Origin: Sanguibacter hominis ATCC BAA-789
GTDB lineage: Bacteria > Actinomycetota > Actinomycetes > Actinomycetales > Cellulomonadaceae
Assembly (NCBI RefSeq): GCF_012396185.1
Contig: NZ_JAAXOW010000001.1
Span: 1 to 64,000 of the forward strand
Reading direction: 5' to 3'
Length of the DNA stretch: 64,000 nucleotides
Part shown: piece by piece, positions 1 through 14,384 of the stretch
Layout: each line of letters starts with the position of its first letter
Numbering within the stretch: the first letter of the stretch is position 1
Program-made: the position numbers and the translations under genes
Notes under the pieces: generated by a model
Seen by the model: the letters and a program-made list of their open reading frames with translations, nothing else
Told to the model about the DNA's origin: nothing
Databases searched by the model: none

Positions 1-4
1 GACT

Positions 5-40
5 ATCAAGCACACTGTTGAGTTCTCAAGGAACAGACGC
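5..40 (-). promoter_or_regulatory. Conserved rRNA-operon leader element
   Basis: On the minus strand this reads CTTGAGAACTCAACAGTGTG followed by CTTGATAGTC. A TTGAGAACTCAA-type block of this kind is typical of the 5' leader just ahead of 16S rRNA genes in actinobacteria, where it takes part in antitermination or precursor processing. The 16S gene itself would lie to the left, outside the window. Identification is from memory of the motif, not from an alignment. Confidence 0.75.
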
Positions 41-313
41 GCATCCCCACCCGCCCTTCCAGGCCAGCTCGGAGGCAACCGTTCAAACTTACCCGATCCA
101 TCCCGCCGTGTCCAATCCGCGTTCCGGATGAACCGGAGACTCGGATGTGATCGGCCGGAGGGCCGGACAGATACTGTACCTCATTCCCGTGCGGCGCACG
201 AGAGCCTGGTTCAGGATCTTGGAGTCACCCTCGGGGACCGGCCGGCCGCTCCTTCACACGTGAGTGCGAGGCCTGCGGCTGTCCGTTCCTCCCCTGTCGG
301 GGCGACTCGCAGA

Positions 314-343
314 ACACTACGGGGCCACGGCGATCACGGTCAA
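314..343 (-). promoter_or_regulatory. Candidate rRNA operon promoter
   Basis: On the minus strand a TTGACC -35 box (338-343) and a TAGTGT -10 box (314-319) are 18 bp apart. They lie between the tyrS terminator hairpin and the conserved rRNA leader, which is where an rrn promoter is expected. A second weaker -10-like hexamer, TACAGT at 173-178, could mark another start, but I see no good -35 for it. The rest of 1-313 holds a small CGGCC/GGCCG hairpin near 150-165 and no plausible gene. Confidence 0.6.
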
Positions 344-351
344 GTCGCGTA

Positions 352-371
352 GCGGTGACCACCGTCACCGC
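352..371 (-). terminator. tyrS terminator hairpin
   Basis: A perfect 8-bp stem (GCGGTGAC/GTCACCGC) with a CACC loop lies 14 nt beyond the tyrS stop codon and just upstream of the rRNA promoter candidate. There is no T-tract on the minus strand, as is usual for actinobacterial hairpin terminators. Confidence 0.5.
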
Positions 372-385
372 CCGACCGCGCGGGT

Positions 386-1669
386 CTACGCCGCTCCCTG
401 ACCCGGCGCTTCGCCCAGCAAAGCGACCGTCACAGTGCGCTTGCCGCGGCGTACCAGCACGTACCGTCCGGCGAGCACGTCACCTTCCGAGAGCACCGCG
501 TCCTCACCGGTGACCTTCACGTTGTTGACGTAGACGCCACCCTCGGCGATCGCGCGACGTGCCGCAGCCTTGCCCTTGACCACTCCGGTCGCTGCGAGCA
601 CGTCGGCGACCGGGTCGCCGATCGCGAAGCCCGTGCGCGGCAGGCCTTCCGTGGCCGCAGCCAGAGTGTCGGGATCAAGGTCGGCGAGCTCGCCGCGACC
701 GAACAGCGCCTGGCTCGCCGCGATCGCCTGCTGCGTCGCCCGCTCGCCGTGCACCATCGTCGTGACATCGGCCGCGAGCGCCTTCTGCGCCTCGCGCGCC
801 GCGGGGCGCTCGGCCACAGCAGCCTCGAGCTCCGCGATCTCCTCGCGCGTCCGGAACGTGAACGTGCGCAGCCATCCCACGACGTCGGCGTCGTCCGCGT
901 TGACCCAGAACTGGTAGAAGGCGTACGGCGACATCATGTCCGGCGCCAACCACACCGCGCCGCCCTCGGACTTGCCGAACTTCGTGCCGTCAGCCTTCGT
1001 GATGAGCGGCGTCGTCAGCGCGTGGACAGCCTTCTGGTCCGACTTGCGCACCAGCTCGACACCCGAGAGCAGGTTGCCCCACTGGTCGTTGCCGCCCGTC
1101 TGCAGGGTGCAGCCGTAGCGACGGTTGAGCTCGAGGAAGTCCATGCCCTGGAGGATCTGGTAGCTGAACTCCGTGAACGAGATGCCCTCGTCCGAGGCGA
1201 GCCGGCGCGCGACCGTCTCCTTCGCGAGCATCGTGCCCAGGCGGTAGTGCTTGCCCACGTCGCGCAGGAAGTCCAGCGCCGACAAGCCCGCGTGCCAGTC
1301 CAGGTTGTTGACCATGCGAGCGGGGTTGTCACCCTCGAACGACAGGAACCGCGAGATCTGGTTCTGCAGGCGCTCCACCCAGCCCGCGACCGTCTCACGA
1401 TCGTTCAGGACACGCTCCCCCGACATGCGCGGGTCGCCGATGAGCCCGGTCGCCCCGCCGACGAGCGCGATCGGGTGGTGCCCCGCGAGCTGGAGGTGAC
1501 GCAGCAGGACGAGCTGGACCAGGTGCCCGTGGTGCAGGCTCGGCGCAGTCGGGTCGAAGCCGCAGTAGTACGTGATCGGACCGTCCTCGAGAGCTCTGCG
1601 CAGGGCCTCGACATCAGTCGTCTGGCTGACCAGCCCGCGCCACTGGAGTTCATCAAGAACGTTGCTCAC
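386..1669 (-). CDS. tyrS: Tyrosyl-tRNA synthetase
   Basis: Cytoplasmic class I synthetase that charges tRNA-Tyr with tyrosine. The 427-residue product has the HIGH-type box HHGHL at residues 46-50, the KMSKS-type loop KFGKS near residue 230, and a C-terminal S4 RNA-binding domain ending in YVLVRRGKR. The GTG start at 1669 is chosen because AAGGAG sits just upstream and the family N-terminus (SNVLDELQWRGL) starts there. Longer in-frame starts add an arginine-rich, unconserved stretch. Its 5' end overlaps the 3' end of the glycosylase gene by 17 nt. The position just upstream of an rRNA operon places two translation functions together. No T-box or other leader is visible. Confidence 0.97.
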   Translation of the reverse strand: MSNVLDELQWRGLVSQTTDVEALRRALEDGPITYYCGFDPTAPSLHHGHLVQLVLLRHLQLAGHHPIALVGGATGLIGDPRMSGERVLNDRETVAGWVERLQNQISRFLSFEGDNPARMVNNLDWHAGLSALDFLRDVGKHYRLGTMLAKETVARRLASDEGISFTEFSYQILQGMDFLELNRRYGCTLQTGGNDQWGNLLSGVELVRKSDQKAVHALTTPLITKADGTKFGKSEGGAVWLAPDMMSPYAFYQFWVNADDADVVGWLRTFTFRTREEIAELEAAVAERPAAREAQKALAADVTTMVHGERATQQAIAASQALFGRGELADLDPDTLAAATEGLPRTGFAIGDPVADVLAATGVVKGKAAARRAIAEGGVYVNNVKVTGEDAVLSEGDVLAGRYVLVRRGKRTVTVALLGEAPGQGAA

Positions 1670-2438
1670 CGCTGCTCCTTCGTGGATCCCGACCTCGGAC
1701 GAGGCCAACAGCACTAGTCTGCCCTGTCCGCCGACGCGGCTGCGACGGACCTCGGAACGCCGAGACGGTCGGCTCCCCCGCGAGCCACAGACGCCACGGA
1801 AACCGGTTCGGGTCCGCACCCGCGGCCCCCACACCGACGCGCGGCCCCGTCATCACCACGCCTGGCGCGACCGGACGTGCAAGGACGCGAAGCTCCAGGC
1901 TGTCGCCAGCCACGAGGCTCGCTCCGTCGTCGGCCAGCGTCAGACCCAGCGCGTCCGCGAGGCGCGCCGGACCCCGCGCGACGTCGACGGAGGTGCGCAC
2001 GACGCCGCGGGCCGTCCGTCGCGCCGTCGCCAGGCCCACGCCCTCGACGACCTCGCCAGCCCGCAGCAGCACGGCACGCGCACTCCCCGGCTCGCCGCAC
2101 ACGACGTTCACGCAGTGGTGCAGACCCATGTGCCGGTAGACGTAGAGACGACCTGGCGGTCCGAACATCGTCGCATTGCGCCGGTTCGGGCCCTTGAAGG
2201 CGTGCGACGCAGGATCCGTCTCCCCCGCATACGCCTCGACCTCCGTCACACGCAACGCGACCCTGCCCTCCGGCGTCGTACGCACCAGGTGCGCGTCGAG
2301 CAGCCCGCGCGCGACCTCGAGCACCGGGCGGAGGAACCACGCAGCGGCCGGCGCACGGCGCTCCACCGCAGGTTCGTTCGACCACGGGTCCGCTTCAGCA
2401 CCAAGCACCCCGCCATCGTCCCCCGGCACCCCGTCCAC
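1653..2438 (-). CDS. 3-methyladenine DNA glycosylase (AAG/MPG family)
   Basis: Base-excision repair enzyme that removes alkylated purines such as 3-methyladenine. Family motifs visible include TEVEAYAGETDPASHA (carrying the catalytic glutamate region), KGPNRRNATMFG, and LYVYRHMGLHHCVNVV. The C-terminal part contains the usual GPRVGV and FPWRLWL blocks, then a basic tail of about 25 residues that overlaps the tyrS start. At 261 residues it is longer than the usual ~200, mostly from an N-terminal leader and the tail. The GTG start at 2438 is 21 nt after the upstream kinase stop and has no strong Shine-Dalgarno, so a start 30 residues further in cannot be excluded. Confidence 0.9.
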   Translation of the reverse strand: MDGVPGDDGGVLGAEADPWSNEPAVERRAPAAAWFLRPVLEVARGLLDAHLVRTTPEGRVALRVTEVEAYAGETDPASHAFKGPNRRNATMFGPPGRLYVYRHMGLHHCVNVVCGEPGSARAVLLRAGEVVEGVGLATARRTARGVVRTSVDVARGPARLADALGLTLADDGASLVAGDSLELRVLARPVAPGVVMTGPRVGVGAAGADPNRFPWRLWLAGEPTVSAFRGPSQPRRRTGQTSAVGLVRGRDPRRSSGEQRS

Positions 2439-2459
2439 CGCCGCCCGACGGCGGCCTGG

Positions 2460-3035
2460 TCACGACCAGGGAGTGACCAGGTTGCCGACGCCGTCGAGCC
2501 GGACATGGGCACGCTCGCGCGTACGGTGCTCCGCGTAGTGCTCGCGCTCCGTCTGCATGAACTCGCGCCAGGCGGGCTCGAGCGCTGCGCCGTCACGCTC
2601 GAGCCCCCGCTCGAGCCGCACGTCGTCCGGCGCCTCGACCCACACCACCAGAGGCGAGTACGGCTCCGTGCTGAGGCTCGCTGAGCCGCAGCCCTCGACC
2701 ACGAGGAAGTCGGCCAACGGCACCGTGTGCCTCTCCGCGTACTTGCCGAGGCCCCAGTCGTAGCGCTGATAGCGGCCCGGACGCCCCTCCGCGAGCGGCT
2801 CGAGCACCCACTCGGCAAGCCTGGCGATGCCCGCCCGCATCCCGGTCCAGCCCTCGTACAGGTCGTCCATGTGCACGACCTGCGCCGGGAGCAGCGCACC
2901 GAGCTGAGCGGCGAGCGTCGTCTTCCCGGAACCTGCGGGACCGTCCACGCACACGAGGCGCGTCGCCCCCAGGCCCGCCGGTCGGTCCGCCGCCATCCCC
3001 GCGACCAGCGCCACCACGTGGTCGGGGGCGGTCAC
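2460..3035 (-). CDS. P-loop kinase, uridine kinase-like
   Basis: A 191-residue soluble protein with a Walker A motif GPAGSGKTT at residues 32-40, a VVHMDDLYEGW segment resembling the substrate-binding DD motif of uridine/cytidine kinases, and a lid-like region ending in ERERAHVRLDG. The family of small nucleoside-kinase-like ATPases is common in actinobacteria next to arginine or tyrS genes, but the substrate is not proven, so no gene symbol is given. The GTG start at 3035 has GGAGG seven nucleotides upstream. It follows argH by 57 nt and is probably the next-to-last or an independent part of the same leftward transcript. Confidence 0.75.
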   Translation of the reverse strand: MTAPDHVVALVAGMAADRPAGLGATRLVCVDGPAGSGKTTLAAQLGALLPAQVVHMDDLYEGWTGMRAGIARLAEWVLEPLAEGRPGRYQRYDWGLGKYAERHTVPLADFLVVEGCGSASLSTEPYSPLVVWVEAPDDVRLERGLERDGAALEPAWREFMQTEREHYAEHRTRERAHVRLDGVGNLVTPWS

Positions 3036-3092
3036 GACGTCACCTCCGTCGTCATGACCGCCCCCGTCGTCGTGCCGCTGGTCGTCAGCGCC

Positions 3093-5770
<2,678 letters not shown>

Positions 5771-5848
5771 GACGTTTCTCTCTCTCACACAGTTGGGTTG
5801 TTCGTAGTCTTTCAGGGCCGCGCGGTCGCGGTCACGTGCGGTCGTGCG

Positions 5849-8562
<2,714 letters not shown>

Positions 8563-8566
<4 letters not shown>

Positions 8567-9483
8567 CGTGCCACCTCCTCGTCGCGCGGACCGCCCGGGT
8601 GGACGAGCGTGCCGTTGCCCTGGTTCGTGAACACCTCGAGCAGCACCGAGTGCGCGACCCGGCCGTCGATCACCGTCGCGCGCGAGACGCCGCCGCGCAC
8701 CGCGCGCAGGCAGGCCTCCATCTTGGGGACCATCCCCGACTCGAGCGACGGCAGGAGCGCCTCGAGCTCGGACTCCGAGATGGTCGACACGAGCGAGGAC
8801 CGGTCCGGCCACGACGTGTACAGCCCCTCGACGTCCGTGAGCACGATGAGCTTGCGCGCGCCGAGCGCGATCGCGAGCGCCGCCGCCGCCGTGTCGGCGT
8901 TGACGTTGAGGACCTGCGTCGCGTCGTCGAGGTCCGGCGCGACGGTCGACACGACCGGGATCCTCCCCGCGTCGAGGAGGTCCTGGACGGCGGACGGGTC
9001 CACCGAGACGACGTCGCCGACCATCCCGACGTCGACAGGCTCGCCGTCGACCGTCGCCGTCCGGCGACGTGCCTGGAAGAGGCCGCCGTCCTCGCCCGAG
9101 AGACCGACCGCGACCGGGCCGTGCGCGTTGATGAGGCCTACGAGCTCCCTCGAGACCTGGCCGGTGAGCACCATCCGCACGACGTCCATCGCCTCGGGCG
9201 TCGTCACGCGCAGCCCACCGCGGAACTCCGACTCGATGCCGAGACGCTCGAGCATCGAGGAGATCTGCGGACCGCCGCCGTGCACGACCACGGGACGCAG
9301 CCCGACCTGCCGCAGGAAGACCATGTCCTGGGCGAAGGCCGCCTTGAGCTCGTCGTCGACCATGGCGTTGCCGCCGTACTTGACGACGACGAGCGCGCCC
9401 TCGAGGTCGCGCAGCCACGGGAGCGCCTCGACGAGCACCTCAGCGCGCTGGTGCGGCGTGAGGTCGATCGGTGCGGTGGTCAT
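8563..9483 (-). CDS. argB: Acetylglutamate kinase
   Basis: Phosphorylates N-acetylglutamate, the usual feedback-inhibited step of the cyclic arginine pathway. The amino-acid-kinase fold is marked by VVKYGGNAM near residue 33, [10 protein letters not shown] near residue 65, and [12 protein letters not shown] near residue 195. The N-terminal extension (about 25 residues with ALPWLRDL) is of the type found in arginine-inhibited kinases, so allosteric control by arginine is likely but inferred. The ATG at 9483 begins 36 nt after argJ, and the stop overlaps argD. Confidence 0.96.
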
Positions 9484-9519
9484 GTCTTCCGTCTCTCGTG
9501 TCGTGTCCGGGCCGGCTCC

Positions 9520-10683
9520 TCAGGAGGAGTAGGCGCTGTTCTCGTGGACGTAGTCGTGCGTGAGGTCGTTCGTCCAGACCGTCGCCTCGGCGTCGCCCGC
9601 GTGGAGGTCGATCTCGACGTGCACCTCGCGCTGCGACGCGAGGTCGACGAGCTCGCGCCCCTCCCCCACGCCGCCGGCACGGCAGACCTGGACGCCGTTG
9701 ATGCTCACGTCGAGGGCGAGCGCGTCGAACGGAGCGACCTCGGGCGGGACGGTGCCGACCGCCGACAGGACCCGGCCCCAGTTGGGGTCGTTGCCGAAGA
9801 CCGCGGCCTTGAAGAGGTTGGAGCGCGTGACGGCGCGGGCGACCGCGACCGCGGCCGTCTCGTCGGAGGCGCCGACGACGTGCACCGCGATGTCGTGGCT
9901 CGCGCCCTCGGCGTCCGCGACGAGCTGCCGAGCGAGCGACGCGCACACCTCGGTGAGGACTGCGGCGAGCGCGTCCTTGTCCACGCGCACGCCCGAGGCG
10001 CCCGAGGAGAGCAGCACGACCGAGTCGTTGGTCGACATGCAGCCGTCCGAGTCCACGCGGTCGAACGTGCGGCCGGTCGCGGCACGCAGCGCCGCGTCGG
10101 CGTCCTCGGCGGTCACGACCGCGTCGGTCGTCAGGACGCACAGCATCGTCGCGAGGCCGGGAGCGAGCATGCCCGCGCCCTTCGCCATGCCGCCGACCAC
10201 CCAGCCCTCGCCCTCCGCGACGGCGGTCTTCGGCACGGTGTCGGTCGTCATGATCGCGGTCGCTGCGGACTCGCCGCCTGCCGCGTCGAGCGCGGCCACG
10301 GCCGACTCGACGCCCGGCAGCAGCTTGTCCATCGGCAGGCGCACGCCGATGAGCCCGGTCGAGCACACGACGACGTCGCCCGCCGAGACGCCGAGGGCGT
10401 CGCCTGTGCGCTCGGCGGTGACGTGCGTGTCGAGGAAGCCCTCGGGCCCCGTGCACGCGTTGGCGCCGCCCGAGTTGAGGACGACGGCGTGCGCGACGCC
10501 GTCGGCCAGGGCTTGGCGCGACCAGACGACGGGAGCCGCGACGACACGGTTCGACGTGAAGACGCCGGCGGCGACGTGCTCGGGTCCGTCGTTGACGACG
10601 AGAGCGACGTCAGGCTTGCCGGTGGACTTCAGCCCCGCGGCGACGCCTGCTGCCCGGAACCCCTGTGCTGCGGTGACGCTCAC
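9520..10683 (-). CDS. argJ: Glutamate N-acetyltransferase / ornithine acetyltransferase
   Basis: Transfers acetyl from N-acetylornithine to glutamate, which recycles the acetyl group. The precursor cuts itself into two chains at the Ala-Thr bond in [14 protein letters not shown] (near residue 190), where the threonine becomes the nucleophile. The GTG start at 10683 overlaps the argC stop as GTGA and gives 387 residues. There is no separate argA in the window, and whether ArgJ here is mono- or bifunctional cannot be read from the sequence. Its presence explains why no argE is needed in this cluster. Confidence 0.95.
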   Translation of the reverse strand: MSVTAAQGFRAAGVAAGLKSTGKPDVALVVNDGPEHVAAGVFTSNRVVAAPVVWSRQALADGVAHAVVLNSGGANACTGPEGFLDTHVTAERTGDALGVSAGDVVVCSTGLIGVRLPMDKLLPGVESAVAALDAAGGESAATAIMTTDTVPKTAVAEGEGWVVGGMAKGAGMLAPGLATMLCVLTTDAVVTAEDADAALRAATGRTFDRVDSDGCMSTNDSVVLLSSGASGVRVDKDALAAVLTEVCASLARQLVADAEGASHDIAVHVVGASDETAAVAVARAVTRSNLFKAAVFGNDPNWGRVLSAVGTVPPEVAPFDALALDVSINGVQVCRAGGVGEGRELVDLASQREVHVEIDLHAGDAEATVWTNDLTHDYVHENSAYSS

Positions 10684-11729
10684 GGCGCAACCCCTTCGAC
10701 GGTCAGGCCCGTGGTCTCGGGGAGGCCGAGGGCGATGTTCATGGACTGCACGGCGGCACCCGCCGTGCCCTTGACGAGGTTGTCGATCGCGGTGACGGTG
10801 ACGACGCGACCGGCACGGCGGTCGACCGCGACCTGGACGAGGGCGGTGTTGGCTCCGAGCGTCATCGCGGTCGTCGGCCAGACGCCCTCGGGGAGCAGGT
10901 GGACGAACGGCTCGTCCGCGTACGCGTCGTGCCACGCGGCGCGGATCGCGGCGTCCGACGTCGACGGGTCGACGAGACGTGCTGTCGCGGTCGCGAGGAT
11001 GCCGCGGGACATCGGCACGAGCGTGGGCGTGAAGGAGAGGGTGACGTCCGGCGCGCCGGCCGCGCGCAGGTTCTGCGCGATCTCGGGGATGTGGCGGTGC
11101 GTCCCTCCGACGGCGTACGGCTGGGCGGAGCCGAGCGCCTCGGACGCGAGCAGGTGGCTCTTGAGGCTCTTGCCCGCGCCGGAGTAGCCGTTCGCGAGGA
11201 CGGCGACGATGTCGGTCGGCGAGACGAGCCCTGCGGCGACGCCGGGCTGGAGACCGAGGGTCACCGCGGTGACGTTGCAGCCGGGGACGGCGACGCGGCG
11301 CGCGCCGGCAAGGTTGTCGCGCTGCCGGGCGCCGGGGCCGGTGATGAGCTCAGGCATGCCGTACGGCCACGTGCCTGCGTGCGCGGAGCCGTAGTACGCC
11401 TCCCAGTCCGTGCCGCTCGCGAGCCGGTGGTCAGCGCCGAGGTCGAGGACGAGGACGTCGTCGGGGAGCTGTGCGGCGATCTCACCGGAGGCGCCGTGCG
11501 GCAGGGCGAGGACGACCACGTCGTGCCCGGCGAGCGTCGCGGGCGTCGTGGGCTCGAGCACGCGGGCGGCGAGGGAGCGGAGGTGCGGCTGGTGCTGGCC
11601 GAGCGTCTGACCTGCGTTGGAGTGCGCGGTCACCGCTCCGATCTCGACGTCCGGGTGCGCGGCGAGGAGCCTGAGGATCTCGCCGCCGGCGTACCCGCTG
11701 GCTCCGGCGACCGCTGCTGAGAAGGTCAT
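10680..11729 (-). CDS. argC: N-acetyl-gamma-glutamyl-phosphate reductase
   Basis: NADPH-dependent reduction of acetylglutamyl phosphate to the semialdehyde. The N-terminal Rossmann motif GASGYAGGE is at residues 8-16 and the catalytic cysteine is in VPGCNVTA near residue 150. The ATG at 11729 is favoured because the family starts at [12 protein letters not shown]. Two further in-frame ATGs lie 6 and 12 nt upstream. No Shine-Dalgarno is present, and a TATGTT hexamer 7 nt upstream suggests a leaderless message. It is the promoter-proximal gene of the arginine cluster. Confidence 0.96.
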   Translation of the reverse strand: MTFSAAVAGASGYAGGEILRLLAAHPDVEIGAVTAHSNAGQTLGQHQPHLRSLAARVLEPTTPATLAGHDVVVLALPHGASGEIAAQLPDDVLVLDLGADHRLASGTDWEAYYGSAHAGTWPYGMPELITGPGARQRDNLAGARRVAVPGCNVTAVTLGLQPGVAAGLVSPTDIVAVLANGYSGAGKSLKSHLLASEALGSAQPYAVGGTHRHIPEIAQNLRAAGAPDVTLSFTPTLVPMSRGILATATARLVDPSTSDAAIRAAWHDAYADEPFVHLLPEGVWPTTAMTLGANTALVQVAVDRRAGRVVTVTAIDNLVKGTAGAAVQSMNIALGLPETTGLTVEGVAP

Positions 11730-11757
11730 GCGCATAAACATACACCGTATTGCATAA
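11730..11757 (-). promoter_or_regulatory. argC promoter with probable ArgR operator
   Basis: A short AT-rich island in an otherwise GC-rich region. The plus strand contains TATTGCATAA (11748-11757) and CATAAACATA (11733-11742), which together resemble the TTGCATA-type ARG boxes described in Streptomyces. A TATGTT hexamer (11737-11742, minus strand) lies 7 nt before the argC ATG, so the operator overlaps the likely -10 region. That is a good position for repression by the ArgR encoded downstream. The remaining 11758-11810 shows no strong hairpin. Confidence 0.6.
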
Positions 11758-11810
11758 CTCTCCACTCCCCTCGCGGAGCGTGTCCCACCATCCTGCCCCA
11801 GCCCGCACCC

Positions 11811-12593
11811 TCACCCGAGCGACGCGAGCACGACGCGCCGAGCCGCATCACGACCGAGCGCCCCGACCTCCACACGGGCGACGACCCGGCCCGGCCGCGA
11901 CGACAGCACCACCACGTGGTCCGCGAGCGCGACCGCCTCGTCGACGTCGTGCGTCACGAGCACGACCGCCGCACCGTCGCCCAGCACACCCTGTGCCCGG
12001 TGCGCCGCGAGCCACCCGTTCATGTCGCGCCGGGTCAACGGGTCGAGCGCCCCGAACGGCTCGTCCAGGAGCAGCACACGACGGCCGGCGAGCACCGTGC
12101 GCGCCAGCGCCGCACGCTGGCGCATCCCGCCCGACAGCTCGTGCGGCCACGACCGCTCGAACCCCGCGAGGCCGAAGCGGCCGAGAAGACCCCGCGCCGC
12201 CGCGGCCGCGTCCCGGCGGGACGCCCCACCGACCTGAGCGCCGAGCGCGACGTTCCCGAGGGTGCGCCGCCACGGGAGCAACGAGTCCCCCTGCGGCATC
12301 CATGCGACGTCGGGCCGCCCATCCTGCGCCAGCGGCACCTCGACCTCGCCGCCCACCACCTCCGTCCCCGCGACCGGCAGACCTCCCAGCACGCGCAGCA
12401 GGGTCGACTTGCCGCACCCGGACGGGCCCACGACCGCCGTGAGCCCGCCCGGCGCGACGCGGAGCGACACGTCGTCGAGGACCGTCCGGCCGCCGAGCGA
12501 CACCGTCAGCCCCGCGACCACGACGCCGCTCCCCCGCGCGCCCGGCGGAGCCACGGCCTCGACGTCCGACCGGACGTCAGCCGACGAGGTCAT
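11811..12593 (-). CDS. ABC transporter ATPase, thiamine-precursor uptake type
   Basis: Energises import through the adjacent permease. The 260-residue protein has Walker A GPSGCGKST near residue 55, Q-loop WMPQGDSLLPW, signature LSGGMRQRAALAR, Walker B VLLLDEPFGALD and the switch histidine in LVTHD. The ATG at 12593 overlaps the substrate-binding-protein gene by 17 nt. It resembles the nitrate/taurine/ThiZ branch of ABC ATPases. The thiamine link comes from the riboswitch upstream, not from the protein itself. Confidence 0.9.
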   Translation of the reverse strand: MTSSADVRSDVEAVAPPGARGSGVVVAGLTVSLGGRTVLDDVSLRVAPGGLTAVVGPSGCGKSTLLRVLGGLPVAGTEVVGGEVEVPLAQDGRPDVAWMPQGDSLLPWRRTLGNVALGAQVGGASRRDAAAAARGLLGRFGLAGFERSWPHELSGGMRQRAALARTVLAGRRVLLLDEPFGALDPLTRRDMNGWLAAHRAQGVLGDGAAVVLVTHDVDEAVALADHVVVLSSRPGRVVARVEVGALGRDAARRVVLASLG

Positions 12594-13575
12594 CGGTCCA
12601 CAGCTCCTCCGCCTTCAGCCCCGGCTCGACGAGCCCCTCCTCCTCGAGGAACGCCAAGAACCCTCGCCACACCTCCGGGTCCTGCCAGCCCCACGGCTTC
12701 CCCGGCGCCGCGATCTCCCCCGCCAGGTAGGCGGCGCTGCGGGACACGAGCTCGCGGTCGAGCTCCGGCACGGCCTCCAGGAGCGTGTCAGCGGCCGCCT
12801 GAGGGTCGGCGACCGCGTCGTCGTACCCCCGCCCGATCGCTGCGACGAGCCGGTCGACGACTCCCGGCCGCTCGGCCAGCACCTTCTCGGACGTCGCGAG
12901 CAACGGCGTGTACCAGTCCGGGATGCAGTCCGTGTGCTCGGCGAACGGGATCGTCGTGACGTCGAGCCCGTCGACGTCGCGCAGCCGGATCGTGTCCCAG
13001 CCCTCGAACACCCACGCGGCGTCGAACTGCTCCTGCGTCAGCCCGACGCGGAAGTCGTCGCTCACGAGCGGGGCCATCTCGACCGCGTCCGGGTCGCCGC
13101 CGTCGCACGCGACGAGCCGGCGCACGAGCGCCTCCTCGAGCGCGCTCCCGTAGCTGCCGTACGTCCGCCCCGCCAGGTCACGGGGACGCTCGATCCCCGC
13201 GCTCGGCAAGGAGATGAGGCTCGAGGTGTTGCGGCGCAGCACCGCGGCGACCGAGACGACGTCAGCCCCCTTAGCCCGCGCCGGGACGAGCGACTCGGCG
13301 ACCGAGTACGCGACGTCGGCCTTCCCGGCCGCGACCAGGCTCAACCCCGACGCCTCCCCCGGCTCGACGATCGTCACGTCAAGGCCCGCCTGCGTGAAGT
13401 AGCCGCGCTCCTGCGCGACGTACAGGCCGAGGTGGTTCGTGTTGGGCGTCCAGTCGAGGACGACGGTCACGGGCGTCAGGTCAGCGTCGGCGGCACCGCT
13501 CTCGGGCGTCGTCGTGCAGCCTGCGGACAGGATCATCAGTGCCGCAGCGATCGCTGCGGTGGTACGAGCTCTCAT
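12577..13575 (-). CDS. Substrate-binding lipoprotein, ThiY/NMT1 family
   Basis: Extracytoplasmic receptor of the ABC importer. A signal peptide ends in the lipobox LSAGC, with the lipidated cysteine at residue 20. The mature N-terminus has VVLDWTPNTNHLGLYVAQ, the hallmark of the NMT1/THI5-like family that binds hydroxymethylpyrimidine-type thiamine precursors. The ATG at 13575 overlaps the permease stop as ATGA, giving 332 residues. The exact ligand (HMP, formylaminopyrimidine or thiamine) cannot be settled from the sequence. Confidence 0.88.
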   Translation of the reverse strand: MRARTTAAIAAALMILSAGCTTTPESGAADADLTPVTVVLDWTPNTNHLGLYVAQERGYFTQAGLDVTIVEPGEASGLSLVAAGKADVAYSVAESLVPARAKGADVVSVAAVLRRNTSSLISLPSAGIERPRDLAGRTYGSYGSALEEALVRRLVACDGGDPDAVEMAPLVSDDFRVGLTQEQFDAAWVFEGWDTIRLRDVDGLDVTTIPFAEHTDCIPDWYTPLLATSEKVLAERPGVVDRLVAAIGRGYDDAVADPQAAADTLLEAVPELDRELVSRSAAYLAGEIAAPGKPWGWQDPEVWRGFLAFLEEEGLVEPGLKAEELWTDDLVG

Positions 13576-14384
13576 GCTGGTCTCCTCAGGAGCAGGTGGT
13601 TTCCGGACTCGCGCCGCTGCCATGGCAGCGCGGCGCGCGACGCCACGTCGACGATCACGAACAGCAGCGCGGTGAGCAGCGCCACGAGGGCGACGGCCAC
13701 GAAGATGCGATCGACGTCGTAGCCCTTGCGTGCCCGCTGGATGAGCACGCCGAGACCGCTCGTCCCCGCGAGGTACTCGGAGACGACGGCAGCGCCGACC
13801 GCATACGTGGCCGCGAGGCGCAGCCCCGAGAGCGCGCCAGGAAGAGCGGCGGGCGCGCGGACGTGGAGCAGCACCTGGCGGCGCGTCCCACCGAGGCCGC
13901 GCAGGACGTCACCGAGCTCCCCTTCGGCGTCGCGCATCGCCCCCGCCGCGGCCACGAGCACCGGGAAGAACACGGTGAGCGCGACGAGCACGACCTTGGG
14001 CGCGAGCCCCACGCCGCCCCACAGCACCATGAGCGGCGCGAGGACGACCGTCGGGACGGTCTGCGTGAGCGTCAGCAGCGGCACGAGCGCACGGTCCAGC
14101 CATGGCGACGCGGCCGTCGCGAGCGCGAGCGTCCCGCCCGCGAGCACCCCGAGCACGAGCCCGAGGATCGCCTCCGTCATCGTCGTCGCGACGTGCGCGC
14201 CGAGCACCGGCGCGAGCTCTGCCCCGGCCGTGACGACCTGGCTCGGGGCGGGCAGGACGAAAGCGGGGACGTTCGCGACGCGGACCGCCAGCTCCCACAC
14301 GACGACGAGCCCGACCGCGAGCACCGCGGGCGGCCAGACGCGCGACACGACGTCCGCGCCCGCCGGACGGGCTGCGATGCTCAC
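13572..14384 (-). CDS. ABC transporter permease, thiamine-precursor uptake type
   Basis: Integral membrane subunit of 270 residues with about six hydrophobic helices, the first being AVLAVGLVVVWELAV. The cytoplasmic EAA loop is recognisable in LRGLGGTRRQVLLHVRAP, and a conserved SEYLAGTSGLGVLIQ segment follows. The GTG at 14384 overlaps the thiamine-binding-protein stop as GTGA. It belongs to the SsuC/ThiX-like permease group and is assigned to thiamine metabolism by the riboswitch and by its NMT1-type partner. Confidence 0.88.
   Translation of the reverse strand: MSIAARPAGADVVSRVWPPAVLAVGLVVVWELAVRVANVPAFVLPAPSQVVTAGAELAPVLGAHVATTMTEAILGLVLGVLAGGTLALATAASPWLDRALVPLLTLTQTVPTVVLAPLMVLWGGVGLAPKVVLVALTVFFPVLVAAAGAMRDAEGELGDVLRGLGGTRRQVLLHVRAPAALPGALSGLRLAATYAVGAAVVSEYLAGTSGLGVLIQRARKGYDVDRIFVAVALVALLTALLFVIVDVASRAALPWQRRESGNHLLLRRPA

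Noticed and set aside
128-352. Short open frame in the rRNA promoter region
   Set aside because: No ribosome binding site, low-complexity composition, and it lies over the rRNA promoter and leader on the other strand.
5771-5848. Second ArgR box ahead of argG
   Set aside because: The gap lacks TTGCATA-like half sites and contains only a purine-rich stretch near the start.
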